A DNA stretch of 64,000 nt from Magnaporthiopsis rhizophila. Its lineage: Eukaryota; Ascomycota; Sordariomycetes; Magnaporthales; Magnaporthaceae. Location: the NCBI GenBank assembly GCA_003049465.1, contig PYSS01000142.1:1-64000 (forward strand), in the 5' to 3' direction. Under the pieces are notes generated by a model. It was not told where the DNA came from. It ran no database searches and worked only from the letters and a program-made list of their open reading frames with translations. The position numbers and the translations under genes were made by a program. Below are positions 45,000 through 57,546 of the stretch, in pieces; the first letter of the stretch is position 1, and each line of letters opens with the position of its first letter.

Positions 45000-47900
45000 G
45001 CTAGCAAAAATGCTTTATATTACCCTTTTGTATTTGACAAAACTTTAATATAATATATTTCCGGTGATTTGGAAACTTTTTTCCTGCTTTATGCTGGTTT
45101 GAATTCCAAAAACAACCATAAAACCGATCTATAAATTAAAATCCTTATTATTAGCAAAAAATCCGTCCATAAATACAAATAATTTTGCTGTTAATAAATC
45201 GAATTGGATATAGTTCAGGCCTTTATCTGTATTATTAATTTATTAACGGATATATTTGTTAAGTTTTTTAATATTTGTATCCTGGGATTTTTTGGCTTAT
45301 ACCGCCACGGAGTAATCGAAAGCAGCATCCGGCTGGCATATTAAATTAATATATGCCCCTTGTGCGTGCTGGATAATATATTATTATTAAATATTATCGC
45401 CCTTATAAGGCATAAGCTTAAATCGATCTGCCTGTTCTTTTTGCTATATATAAATAATTATTTTACCGATTGCAATTTTGCAGCTATTAAAATAACCTTT
45501 ATTATTAAGGTTTAGGATGGACCTCGGTTTGGCTTTAAAATTTGCTTTTTGAAAGGCAACTTTTTCCTTTTCCATAAATTTTTTGCTATTTAAATTTAGC
45601 GTATCGTCGGTTTATATATTAATAATTCCAAAACTTTTGCCAATTTTTGAAATAAATAAGCAGGGATTATAATCGGAAATAAAATAATCTAATCGTTTTT
45701 TATAATACTTTTGGTATATTATAAACCAATATAATCCGGCTTCAGCCAATCCGTAAAACAGTTTAATCAAACAAAATATGGTTCTAAAAGGGTATTATTG
45801 CTATAATTTTATAGGAAAATATAGGTAGATAATCTTTTGTAATTTAATTTTGGCCTGGGTATATACTTAACTAATATTTCGGATTATTAGCTGGTTCTTT
45901 ATAACTATAAAGGTTAATACAAATGCGAGGATCAGGCATTAATTATATTATATAATTATCGGAAACTGGGTAAATAATATTAATTTTTCCCAATTATTAT
46001 ATTATTGTACCACAAATTTTAATTTTTCGTAAAGGTTTGCATTTGTCCTTTTAACCTTTTTAATTATATATATTCCGAAAATTTTTACCAATTTATTAAT
46101 TTGGTATTATTTAATCGGTTTAATTATATTATTGGCCAGCAAATTACCAATTTTTTTTGGTTAAATTATTTAAAAAATTTGCTTAAGGTTATAATATTTC
46201 CAACCTATTAATAATAAAGCGCTAAGCGTATAAACTTTGTTTTTTTTGCCTTTATAAATGCTATTAGGATATTTATTGCCTCGGAATTGCGCCGAAATTA
46301 TCCATATCATTTAAATGCCGGTTTATCGGCTAATATAATAACCAAAAATGCCGATAATTCAGGTACTTTGCGTAACCTCCCTTATTTATACAAAAAAAAT
46401 AACAATAATTTTTCGATTTTTAAATTATCCTTGCTAACATTTGTTAAATTATTAATTTGCTATTTTATATTTTTATAAAACCGTTTTTGGAGCTGCGGCT
46501 GGTTTAGGGCTGGATATTTAAATAATTCCAGCTGCTTTTTTAAACCTGCTATTTGCTGCTCCCTTAATTTATGGTAAAATTTGCAAATAATGCTCCGGAA
46601 TATTGCTAAACCATTTGGCATATTTATTATAATTTTGTTTTTTATCACAAATAATATTTTAAAAGGTTCCTGCTATTTTTGTTTTTTTCGATAAACAAAA
46701 ACCTTATTTCCCAAAACAAAAAAATTGGGCAATATCCCTGTGATACTCGGGCTGTTATGCATATTTAAAGTATTATTTACCTTTTGTTTGGCAAAAAATT
46801 TGCGCAATTTTGCTATAATTTTGGTAATTATTGCTATTTGTTAAACCTGTATTCCAAAAGGTGCTAAATTATTATTAAATTGCAGTATAATACCAAAAAC
46901 GAGCAAAATAAGGATTAATTTATTAAATTTTATAATATTATTTAATATTTTAATTGCTTTTTAAAGCACCGAATAGGGGTAAATATTAGGGTATTTTTTT
47001 TTAATTATTTTATAAATCCGTTGGAAAAATTTATAATATTTTTCAACTTTGCTTATCGATTAATATGCTTTTATTGGAACCTAATAATATATAATCCCAA
47101 AAATTTTTATTTTTGCCTGGAATTTGTTTATAACAAAATTGGTTTCTGCATTATAAAATATAATATTAGGCAAATTAAGGTAAATATTAGACCAGTAGCA
47201 TTTAAAAATTTCCCATATTTTTTTGGCTAATCCTTTTTTAAAAAATATTGCTATGTTAAATGCAATATTTGTATTAATTATATAAAATATTTATTTATCG
47301 TCCAAATAATAATATTAATAATTATTTTATAATTAAAATTAATATTATTTTTAAATATAAATTTAAAATATTATAATGCAAAACTTATGGTTTGGCAATG
47401 GTGGCACACTCGATTTATTATTTGCAAAGCATTCCGATTTACCCAATGGCCTGCCTGGTTTAGCATATGCCAAAAGCAATTAACAAAAAAATAACCAAAG
47501 TATTTATATAAACGCCTCAGTTTTATTTCCGTTAGGGAAAATATTTTTATAATCGTTTAATTAGTTAAATATAAAGCACCTAAATAGCTAATTTTATTGA
47601 AAAAAAAACCATAAGTGGCCTGATTTTCTGATAATCGGAATGCGCTTACCAAGCTTGGTTATAAACTTATTGCGCATATTATCAAAATAAATACCTAATT
47701 GGTCCATATCCTCGAAGCATAGCAAAAAAGGGGTTTATATTGGAATTATGTGAAAAATAATCGATCCAACCGGAATTTTTAACATAATTTTGCCCAGGCT
47801 AAATAGGGTATTTTTTAAACTAAAACAAACATAACATTTGGATTTTCCAATAATTAATTAAAAATCAGGCAGAAAATATTGCAATGCTTAAAATTGCATA

Positions 47901-48730
47901 AAACCGGCGGTCGAAACTTTGGCCGCTTTTGTATCTGGAAGGATACCGCACTATTTATCTCCGCTGGAAAGCACGTACTGCTATAATACCTGCTCCTGAT
48001 TATTTTCGTTCTGGTTTTTATTTATTTATTATAGGAAATGGGCCTAAATATAATACCAGAAAGTTTTATTAGCAAAATAACTGGTAATAGCAGCAATAAA
48101 AAAATGCATTAATAATATTTTTCCATTATTATTATTTAATTAATTGCTGGGCTTTAATATTAATTAGGCCTGCTAATTATTTATAGGTTTTTTATTATCC
48201 TTATCGCTATTTTTTTTATATTCGAAAAGGAATTAGGCAAAGCTTTTTTTCTGATCGCTACGCTTTTAGCACGTATTTTTCCAATATTTTTTTGTACTAT
48301 ATTATTTTTTCGGTATATATTATATTAAACGGTAACCATACTTAACACAAACCCAGTATTTGCTTTAGAATTATAAAAATGCCTTTTCCAGGGGCCATTA
48401 CTGTTCTATTTATCGGTATAACGCTTATTTTTAGGGTTTTTTCCGAATTTATATTTAACAAAATAACTGTTATAAATAGTAATATTTTTATTTATTTATA
48501 TAATATTGCAAAGCTGGAAAGCCAGGCTTTTAAATGTTTTTTTTGAATATAAAAAGGCCATTTTAAGCTCGGGTATTCCCTAAATTGCACGGAAAACGCT
48601 TATAATCAATTAATGATTTTGCTAATAATCGGGGTTTAAAATTTGTTAATAAATTTGAAATTTATCCAAAAAAATTTGGAGCATTTTTATTTTATTTTTA
48701 CCTATATTTATATTTTCGAAACTAATAATT
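45000..48730 (-). pseudogene. E1 pol remnant (integrase and RT region), heavily mutated
   Basis: No long frame survives. Assignment is by inverted similarity, base for base with scattered transitions, to 50,721-54,450 of E2, where short copia RT blocks can be read. For example the stretch around 46,490 mirrors that around 52,950. Confidence 0.65.
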
Positions 48731-48900
48731 TAGAACATAATTAAGCTCCAATTTGTATAATACTGTTATTAATTAACCTTTATATCGAAATATTCCTTAA
48801 ATTTTAAATAAATTTCCCTAAAAATGTATCGCCTGTTTATAGCCCAAATAAAATAAGCTTCGGCTTAATTTATAAAAACCAGTGGAAAAAACGTATAAAA

Positions 48901-49720
48901 TTATAAAAGGAAAATGCTAAGCATTTTATAGGTGTTTATAAAAATTAAAACCTTATTATTTAAAATATTGTACTGTTTTCCAAAATATTTATATGCCTTA
49001 TTATATATATTTTTAAATGCTTTTATTAAATTTGTATTAAGCAATATATTAGTTATATTTAGCGAAAAAAATATACGGTACAGGTTAATTATTTGGCTTT
49101 TTATCCGTTTATAAGTTAAAAAATTTTTATAATAATAACCGGGTATATAGCTTTTTATAATTAAAAACCGGTTTTTCCAATTTAACAAACCAGGACAATA
49201 AACCCCAACTAATCGATTAATCCCTAATTTAAATAATAATTATTATAAAATTACCAAAATTTAATCCTTATAATATTTTTTAAAAAAATTAAAAAAATAA
49301 TTATCCGAAAATTACCGTTTTGGTTTAAAAATCAAAAAAAAGATTAATATTTTAACCGGTTTTTATTTTAATAACGGATTATTCCGTTATAAAAATAATT
49401 ATTGCGTTTTAATTTATATACTAATTTATTTTAAGGATTTCCGATTAATTGCTTTTTGCTAATCTAATAGCCGTATATTTTCGTTTAGGCCGATAATTTT
49501 GCGGGCAAAATTGCAATTTTAAAAATTTGTTTTTATCCCGATAATTTATCGTTAAAGGTTTTGCTGCTCCCCTAATTGCCAGGTTTTAGGTATTATTTGT
49601 ATCGGTTAATAATAAATCCAATTTTTTTAAATTTTTCAGGTTCAACCTGCCAAAAATAATAATTTTGCAATTTGTTAAAAACCTGATAAATATTTTCGGG
49701 GCTTTTATATTTAATTATTT
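48901..49720 (-). pseudogene. E1 gag-like remnant
   Basis: A 95-codon open stretch at 48,901-49,188 and flanking fragments, inverted counterpart of 41,799-42,640. It includes the same P-G-Y-Y-Y-K-N-F-L-T-Y-K-R-type segment. Confidence 0.55.
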
Positions 49721-50418
49721 TATACATATAAGGTTTAAACCGTTAAAATCCTTAAAAAAGGATAAAAAAAAAGGTTATTATATTACTGGCAGTTTTCGAG
49801 CATAAATTTAATAATCCAAATATTAATTTAATTATTAAAAGCAATTTGGAACGAATTTTTTAAAATATAATCCTTTTGTTAAAAAATCTTTGTTATAAAA
49901 ATTTATAAAAGTTTGGGAAAAATCCAATTTTTTAAATAGCTTTGTGATATTTTTCGAGGGATAGGTTTTTTCCTAAACGAAATCCTTTTCGGAGCTATTT
50001 TTTTATGCTTCAAATATTTTATTAATAATACTTATCTGATTATTAAAATTTTATCGGAATAATTATGGCTATTATTTTAATAAATAAACAAGCAAATTTG
50101 CCTTAAAATAATTTTTTAATCCAAAAACCTTTAAAAATTTAAAAATTAATAATTTAATTTATTCCGGGAATTATATAACATTTTTTTCTAAACTTGTAAA
50201 ATTTTTTTAACTGGTTATAACCTAATTGCTGGGCAGCACAGGCCAAAAAAAAGGAATTTATTTGTTTAGCAAATATACTGTCAAGCAAAAGAAGGGCATT
50301 CCTCTGCTTCTAAATCTTTCACCAACCTTTTTTTAAATCTCAAAAATCCGACGGGTAAATGTTTAGCGCTAAATTTTTTGCCTAACCGTTTGTATTGTTT
50401 TTCGATAATACTGATCAG

Positions 50419-50715
50419 TATTGGCAGAAAAGGGTTTTTCCTGTTCAGTCGGCTCGGAAATTTTTCAAAAAGGTGAATAACAATCTTTATAATCTGGGGA
50501 AATCCTATTATTATATATAAAGAGAAAGGAATTTATCTGCCTAAAAAGGCAAAGGACTGCCCTTTTATATGCGTGAAGGCGATTGCCCAAAGGGCAATCC
50601 GCCGCTTTAACCGCACAGGCCGGTTTGCCCGTACGGGATCCAAAAGGGCCCAGAGGGTCCCTTTATTCCATCCTCCTTTTCCGGATCGCACGCGCACAAA
50701 ATGCCTGTTCCGACA
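50419..50715 (-). repeat. 5' LTR of E1
   Basis: A 297-bp LTR ending GACA at 50,715 on the plus strand, directly followed by the AAATT duplication. It is a direct repeat of 42,800-43,098. The core stays GC-rich. Confidence 0.85.
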
Positions 50716-50720
50716 AAATT

Positions 50721-53700
50721 ATTAATTCCAAAAGCACAAATATAAGCAAAAGCAAAATAGAAATATTCCAAACCCTTTTAAATAAATTTCAAATTTATTA
50801 ATAAATTTTAAGCCCCAATTATTAGCAGAACCACCAACTAATCACAAGAATTTTCCGTGCAATCCAAAGAATACCCAAATTTAAAATGGCCCTTTTATAT
50901 CCAAAAAAAACATTTAAAAACCTGGCCTTCCAGTTTCGCAGCACCATACAAATAAAAAAAAATGTTGCTATTTATAACAATTATTTTATCGAATATAAAT
51001 TTGAAAAAAACCCCAAAAATAAGCATTATACCGGTAAATAAAACAATAACGGCCCCCGGAAAAGGTATTTCCACAGCTTCCAAAACAAATACTGGATTTG
51101 TGCCAAACACGGCTACCGTTTAATATAATACACACCGAAAAAATAATACAGCACCAAAAAATATTGGAAAAATATTTGCCAAAAATATAGCAATTAAAAA
51201 AAAGCTTTACCCAGTTCCTTTTTAAATATAAAAAAAACAGCAATAAGGATAATAAAAAACCTGCAAATAATTAGCAAACCTAATTAATATCAAAGCCAAA
51301 CAATCAGTTAAATAATGATAAAAAAGAAATATTATCAATATATTTCCTTATTACTGCTATTGCCAGCCACCTTATTAACAAAATTTTCCGGTATTGCATC
51401 CAGGCCCATTTTTCATAACAAACAAATAAAAACCAGAATAAAAACAACCAAAAATAAGCATTATAACAGTATATATTTTCCAATAAAAATAAATGGTGCG
51501 GTATCCTTTTAAACACAAAAATAGCCAAAATTTCAACCGCCAATGTTACGTAATTTCGAGCACTGCAATATTTTTTGCCTGATTTTTAATTAACCATTGG
51601 CAAATTTAAATGCCACATTTATTTTGGCTTAAAAACACCTTATTTAGCCTGGGCAAAATTATATTAAAAATTTCGGTCGGATCGATTTTTTTTCACATAA
51701 TCCCAATATAAACCCTTTTCCTGCTATACCTTAAAAATATGGACCAATTAAACATTTACCTTAATAATATACATAATAAATTTGTAACCAAATTTGGCAA
51801 ATGTATTCCGATCATCAGAAAATTAGGCCACCCATAATTTTTTTTTAACAAAATTAACCACCCAAATGCTTTGTATTTAACTAATCAAATAATTACAAAA
51901 ATGCCTTTTTTAACAAAAACAAAACTAAAATATTTGCACAAATATTTTAATTACCCTTTTATTAATCGCTTTTGGCATATGTTAAATTAAACAAACCATC
52001 GGGCAAATCGGAACATTCTGCAAATAATTAATCAAATATACCATTATTGCTAAATTATAAATTTTGCACCATAATATTTTAAATTTATACTTAAAAATAA
52101 TATCGATTTTAATTACAAAATAATTATTAATATTATATATTTAAATAATAAATAAATGCTTTATATAATTAATACAAATATTGCATTTAGCGCAATAATA
52201 TTCCTTAAAAAAAATCAGCTAAAAAAATATGGGAAACTTTCAAACGCTGCTAGCTTAATATTTACCTTGGCCTATTTAACATTATATTTTATAATATAAA
52301 AACCAATTTTGCTGCGAGCAAATTCCAGGTAAAAATAAAAATTTTTAGGATTATATATTATCAGGTTTTAATAAAAGCATACTAATTAATAAATAAGGTT
52401 AAAAAATATTATAAACCTTTCCAACAGGGTTATAAAATAATTAAAAAGGAATACCCTAATATCCACCCCGATTTGGTATTTTAAAAAACAATTAAAATAC
52501 TAAATAATATTATAAAACCCAATAAATTAATCCTTATTTTGTTTATTTTTAGTGCTATACTGCAATTTAATAATAACTTAGCACCTTTTAAAATATAGGT
52601 TTAACAAACAGCAATAATTACCAAAGCTATAACAAAATTGCGCAAATTTTTTGCCAAACAAAGGGTAAATAATGCTTTAAATATATGCAACAGCCCAAGC
52701 ATTATAAAAATATTGCCCAACTTTTTCGCTTTAAAAAATAAGGTTTTTATTTAACAAAAAAAACAAAAATAACAAAAAAATTTTAAAGTATTATCTGTAA
52801 TAAAAAATAAAATTATAATGGATATACCAAATGGTTCGGCAATGTTCCAAAACATTATTTGCAAATCTTATCACAAATCGGAAAAACAGCAAATAGCAGG
52901 TCCAAAAAAGCAACCGGAACCATTTAAATATCCAGCCCCAAACCAGCCATAGCTTCAAAAATGGCCTTATAAAAATACAGAATAATAAATTAATAGCTTA
53001 ACAAATACCAGCAAAAATAATTCAAAAATCGAAAAATTGCCGTTACTTTCTTGCATAAATAAGGAAAGCTGCACAGGGTATATGAACCATTAGCACCTCC
53101 GGTTATTATACCAGCCAATAAACCGGCACCTAAATAATATAAATAACTTTGGTATAACCCCGAAATAATAAATACCCTAATAATATTTATAAATATAAAA
53201 AACGAAATTTATATACTTAGCATTTTATTATTAATAGGTTAAAAAATTTTTAACCCTAAACAAACCTTTTAAATAATCCAACCAAAAAAAAATTGGCAAT
53301 TTGCTAATTAATAATATAATTAAACCGATCAAATAATACCAAATCGATAAATTGGCAAAAATTTTCGAAATATATATAATTAAAAAAGTTAAAAAAATAA
53401 ATGCAAATATTTACGAAAAATTAAAATTTATGGTACAAAAATATAGCAATTGGGAAAAATTAATATTATTTACCTAATCCCCAATAATTATACAATACAG
53501 CTAATGCCTAATCCTTGCGCTTATATTAATCCTTATAATTATAAAAAACTAGCTGATAATCCGAAATATTAGCTAAATATATACCCAAACCGAAATTAAG
53601 CTGCAAAAAATTATTTATTTGCGCTTTTTTATAAAATTATAACAGTAATACCTTTTTCGAACCATACTTTATTTAATTAAACTATTTTACAAATTGGCTA

Positions 53701-54223
53701 AAATTGGATTATATTAGTTTGTAATATACCAAAAATATTATAAAAAAAACTAAATTGCTTTATTTCCGATTATAATCCTTATTTGCTTATTTTAAAAATC
53801 GGCAAAAGTTTTGGAATTATCGGTATATAAACCGATAATACGCTAAATTTAAATAGCAAAAAATTCATAAAAAAGGAAAAAATTACCCTTTAAAAGGCAG
53901 GCTTTAAAACCAAACTAAGGTTTTTTTTAGGCCCTAGCAACGAAAATCATTTCAATAGCTGCAAAATTGCAATCGGTAAAATAATTATTTGCATATAACA
54001 AAAGGAACAGGCAAATCGGCTTAAATTTGTGCCCTATAAAAATAATAACACCCAGCAATAGTACGTTATCCAGCGCGCATAAAGGGTATATATCAGCTTA
54101 ATATGCCAACCGGAAACCGCTTTCGATTATTTTATAACTGCACAAACCAAAAAACCCCAAAATACGGATATTAAAAAATTTAATAAGCGCATCCATTAGC
54201 AAATTAATAACGCAAATAAAAGC
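50721..54223 (+). pseudogene. E2 pol remnant (integrase and RT region)
   Basis: Copia pol sequence resumed after the E1 insertion. Readable plus-strand pieces include an RT segment near 53,720-53,860 with L-Y-x-F-V-I-Y-Q-K-Y, C-L-F and S-V-Y-K-P-I-I-R. Stops are dense. The inverted counterpart is 48,729-45,217. Confidence 0.7.
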
Positions 54224-54800
54224 TTGAATTATATCCAATTCGATCTGTCAAAAGCAAAACTATTTGTATTTATAAACGGATCCTTTGCCAATAATAAAAA
54301 TCTTAATTTACAAATCGGCTTCGTGGTTATTTTTGGAGTTAAAATTAGCATAAAGCAAAAAAACAGCTTCCAAATTACCGGAAATATATTGCACTGGAAT
54401 TTTATTAAATGCAAAAGGGTAATACAAAGCATTTTCGCCAATAAAATTTATAATATGGTCAGCGGATTTGATACGGGCTATATCCTTAAAATAACGCTCT
54501 CAACAATTAATAAAAAACTGAACCTGCCCCTTTATAAACTAATAATTTGCACTGATAACCTTTCGCTATATTAATATTTTATCCAACTTGGAATAATAAT
54601 AGAAAAGCACCTTATAATAAATATTATGGCTTTTCGTAAATCCTATAAGGATCGGGAAATTAATAAAATCCGGTGAATCGCAGAAACAAACAATCCTGCA
54701 AATGCCATAACCAAAAATCAGCCAAACAGAGCTTTGAAAAATTTTATCAGTTTTAACATAACAATAATCAGGGTTAAGGAATGGATAAAGCAAAATCAGA
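54224..54800 (+). pseudogene. E2 copia RNase H domain
   Basis: The longest surviving pol frame: 116 codons open at 54,224-54,574, continuing with stops to about 54,800. Conserved blocks are D-L-S-K-A-K-L-F-V-F, G-S-F-A-N-N-K and I-C-T-D-N-L-S-L-Y, then a degraded W-I / N-P-A-N-A-I-T-K block. The order gag-IN-RT-RNase H is that of Ty1/copia. Confidence 0.75.
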
Positions 54801-55170
54801 AATAAAAAAAAGCCAAAAATTATAATAAATCAAATTTTTTTTATAATAAAAGCAGCAAATTTTAAAAATACAGCACAATATAATATGGAACCGTACTCCC
54901 CATAATTAATGAAAACAGCAAATAATATAGCATAAAAAAATAATATCGTAATTTTTTAAATGCATATCCCCAAATTTTCCTTTACTTTTTTTTCTCCTTT
55001 TTATTATGCACCCCTATTAGGGCTGCAACATCCCACATCTTTAAAACAGCCGCTCGGCCTGCAGTATTATATTCCGCTTGCATTATTATAAAAAAATTAC
55101 TATTTATTTCGGCAAATAAATCATTTTTACCCTTATTCTCCTCGGTAAAAATCAATATCATTTTGCAAAT

Positions 55171-55298
55171 TGTCACGGCACAGCAGCTGGGTGCTAGGTT
55201 GAAGATCTGTTGTTGCACAAGGAGGCAGATCCGCTAGCTCCGTAGGAAGCTGGCGGATCACTGGCTAAATACAGGTGTGCGGGCTTGGTCCCGTGACA
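55171..55298. mobile_element. 128-bp TG...CA element inserted in E2
   Basis: Starts TGTCACGG and ends CCGTGACA (perfect 8-bp inverted termini), flanked by the perfect 5-bp duplication CAAAT (55,166-55,170 and 55,299-55,303). The equivalent site in E1 (near 44,260) is empty. It is much richer in G+C than its surroundings and lacks obvious RIP mutations, so it arrived later. Arms at 55,228-55,239 and 55,248-55,259 can form a hairpin. It is too short to code. It could be a solo LTR of a small LTR element or a MITE with TG/CA ends. Confidence 0.75.
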
Positions 55299-55303
55299 CA
55301 AAT

Positions 55304-57247
55304 GGTCCTTTATTTATCAAATTCCTGCAATTAAATAATTTTTATTAATAAAATACATTCCAATTATTTAACCCAAAAAACAAACTTACAGTTTTTTTGC
55401 AAACCTTTTTGCTTTGGCGCTATACCGCGAAAAATTTAAAAACCAAACGCAAAACCAAAAAAGGACTAAAAATAATTATTAGCCCGATTTTATAATTAAA
55501 TTTTCAAAAATCGAAAAATTTATATAGGTTTGCATATATAATCCGAGGCGTATAACCAATACCGCTTTTTATTCGGGATTTGATCCCGGCAATTATCTCC
55601 CTTATTAAGCTCCGGCATTTTACCGGCCAAAATTAATTTAAAACATTCCAAATATAGGACCGATCTTAAATTTTTCTGTTTATTGCGCCTGCCGGAGCCT
55701 AAAATCGGTAATTTAATACTTTTACCACTAATAATAGAACAGTTAAAAGTTTTAAAAACAATTTTGCCTTTACCCTTCTTTTTTTTAAGGATTTTGGGTT
55801 TAAAATAATTTTTAAACTGCTGAATAATAAAATCGATAACCTTAACCGGCTTTTATAAAAATTATAATTATATTTAAGCAAATTTTAACTGTTCGGGAAG
55901 CACAAAATAAATTATAACCTGCTTATATTATTTAGTAAAAGGTCCGTTTTAAAATTGGAAAATTAAAGGTTTAACAAATTTCTTTTCCTTTTTATTATTA
56001 TTTTTTTGCATAATAAAATTATTATCGAATTAATTAATAAGCTTGGTTTACTTATTTATCAGATCGCTATAATCCAATTAATATTAAAAAATTGCTCCCA
56101 ATAAAATATTAATTGCTTACCAAAAAACAATCCTTTTTTATTTAATACGAAAATGTTTATCCTTTTTTTAACAATTACCTGAAGATTTAAATACAAATCA
56201 AAAAAAAATGCCCGTAATTTTGATTATTTGTAATACTGCCACGGCAAAATCTGTAATATTATTAAAATTAATTAAAAAAAATAAACAATTTCAAAAGGGC
56301 CAGCCGCAAAATTATACTCGAAATTTTCGATCGAAACAAAATCGGGATTCGAAACCGAAGCAAAAAACGGCTCGTCCAAAACCTAAGCGCATTTAGCTTT
56401 TTTAAAATAAAATGTCAATATATTAACGGTATTAATACCGATTAGAAAACTGTTTAACTAAACCGGAAGCACTGGTACAGCCAAATTTTGCAAAAAACTA
56501 GCTTGCTTTTTGATTTAACCATTTTAAACAATAATTATAAACTTATTATTATTTGATAAAAAATTATCAATCGGGCCCAAATTTTAAAAATAATAATTTT
56601 TATATAACCGCGTAAAATTTAACAATTTCCTCTTTTTACCAGCCATTTTAATTATAAAAATAAAAAAAGGGCAGAAAAAAAATAATAATTAACAAAATAA
56701 TAATTAATTAATCGGAATTTTAAATAATAAAATATATATAAATAGGGTATTAAAAAAACAGATTAATAAATAAAATTTACCGGTGCAAATTAGCCGAATT
56801 GCAAACAGGGCAAATAAAATGCTTTTATATAAATGCAAATTTTACCCCTAAAATTATAAAAACAATTATTAGTATTATTTTTTATTAAAATAATCTGCTA
56901 AATAGCCTTTTATTACGCAAAAACCCGTACTTGCACCATTTTTTTCCTATTATTTTTTGGTTTAATAATCCAATATTTCCAAAACACAAAAATGCCTTTT
57001 TAAAGCGTTTATTTTTCTTTTGCCTTAATTGCCGGCCTACCAAAGCCGCTTCCCTTTTTAAATAAATATCCCGAATCACCAGATCCGGCTATTTCCTTTA
57101 TCAAAAAACCGAATTACCAGATCCGGCATTTCCTTTATAAAAACCCTTTTGTTAAAACTTCCAGAAATTCTTACAATTTCCGGAATAGATTTATTATATC
57201 GTGGGAATAGGATACCGGAATGCCTGCGCACAAAAAAAAATTGCCGA
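55304..57247. other. E2 3' region between pol and the 3' LTR
   Basis: About 1.9 kb, longer than expected for a copia 3' UTR. It contains a plus-strand 62-codon frame rich in Lys/Gln/Pro (56,208-56,396) and several minus-strand stretches. About 770 bp (55,810-56,590) have no counterpart in E1. No known domain is recognised. Confidence 0.5.
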
Positions 57248-57546
57248 TATCGGAATAGGCATTTTATACGCATGCGATCCGGAAAAGGAGAACGGAATGG
57301 AGGGACCTTTTGGGCCCTTTTGGATCCCGCACGGGCCAACCGGCCTGTGCGGCTAGAGCGGCAGATCGCCCTTTGGGCGATCGCCTTTGCGCAAATAAAA
57401 GGGCAGTCCTTTGCCCTTCCTTAGGCAGATAAATTCCTTCCTCCTTGTGTATAATAATAGGATTTTCCCAGATTATAAAGATTGTTATTCACCCTTTTTG
57501 GAAACCTCTGAGCCGATTGAACAGGAGAAACCCTCTCCTGCCAACA
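57248..57546 (+). repeat. 3' LTR of E2
   Basis: A 299-bp direct repeat of 40,802-41,100, ending CCAACA at 57,546, followed by the GATAA duplication. Confidence 0.85.

Larger units (their letters stand above)
42800..50715 (-). mobile_element. E1: second copia copy of the same family, nested in E2 in opposite orientation
   Basis: Bounded by LTRs at 42,800-43,098 (3' LTR) and 50,419-50,715 (5' LTR), with a perfect 5-bp duplication AAATT at 42,795-42,799 and 50,716-50,720. Coding is on the minus strand: gag-like at 49,720-48,901, pol remnants to about 44,787. The E2 sequence on either side joins into a continuous stretch matching E1's own internal sequence near 48,730, which serves as the empty site. 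Length is 7.9 kb. It lacks about 770 bp present in E2 at 55,810-56,590 and the 128-bp element at 55,171. RIP-type degradation is heavy. Confidence 0.88.
40802..57546 (+). mobile_element. E2: Ty1/copia LTR retrotransposon, RIP-degraded, host of a nested copy
   Basis: Bounded by 299-bp LTRs at 40,802-41,100 and 57,248-57,546 and by the 5-bp target-site duplication GATAA (40,797-40,801 and 57,547-57,551). Internal coding is on the plus strand: gag-like sequence at 41,799-42,640, interrupted at 42,800 and resumed at 50,721; integrase/RT remnants at about 51,600-54,100; RNase H at 54,224-54,800. Removing the E1 insertion and one AAATT copy leaves about 8.8 kb. It inserted inside the integrase of gypsy element E3. 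Dense stops and TpA excess indicate RIP. The copia assignment rests on the RT stretch (L-Y-x-F-V-I-Y-Q-K-Y; C-L-F-x-K-S) and the RNase H block typical of fungal copia pol. Confidence 0.85.

Noticed and set aside
40840..57430. Short GC-rich frames starting M-A-R-A-G-S-K in the LTRs as small genes
   Set aside because: Present in all four LTR copies, at the same place within the LTR. They reflect the preserved LTR core, not separate genes.
42800..57546. Large inverted repeat as a replication palindrome, casposon or centromere core
   Set aside because: Orientation, LTRs and duplications show two nested copia copies. A centromeric location cannot be judged from 27 kb of RIP-type DNA.
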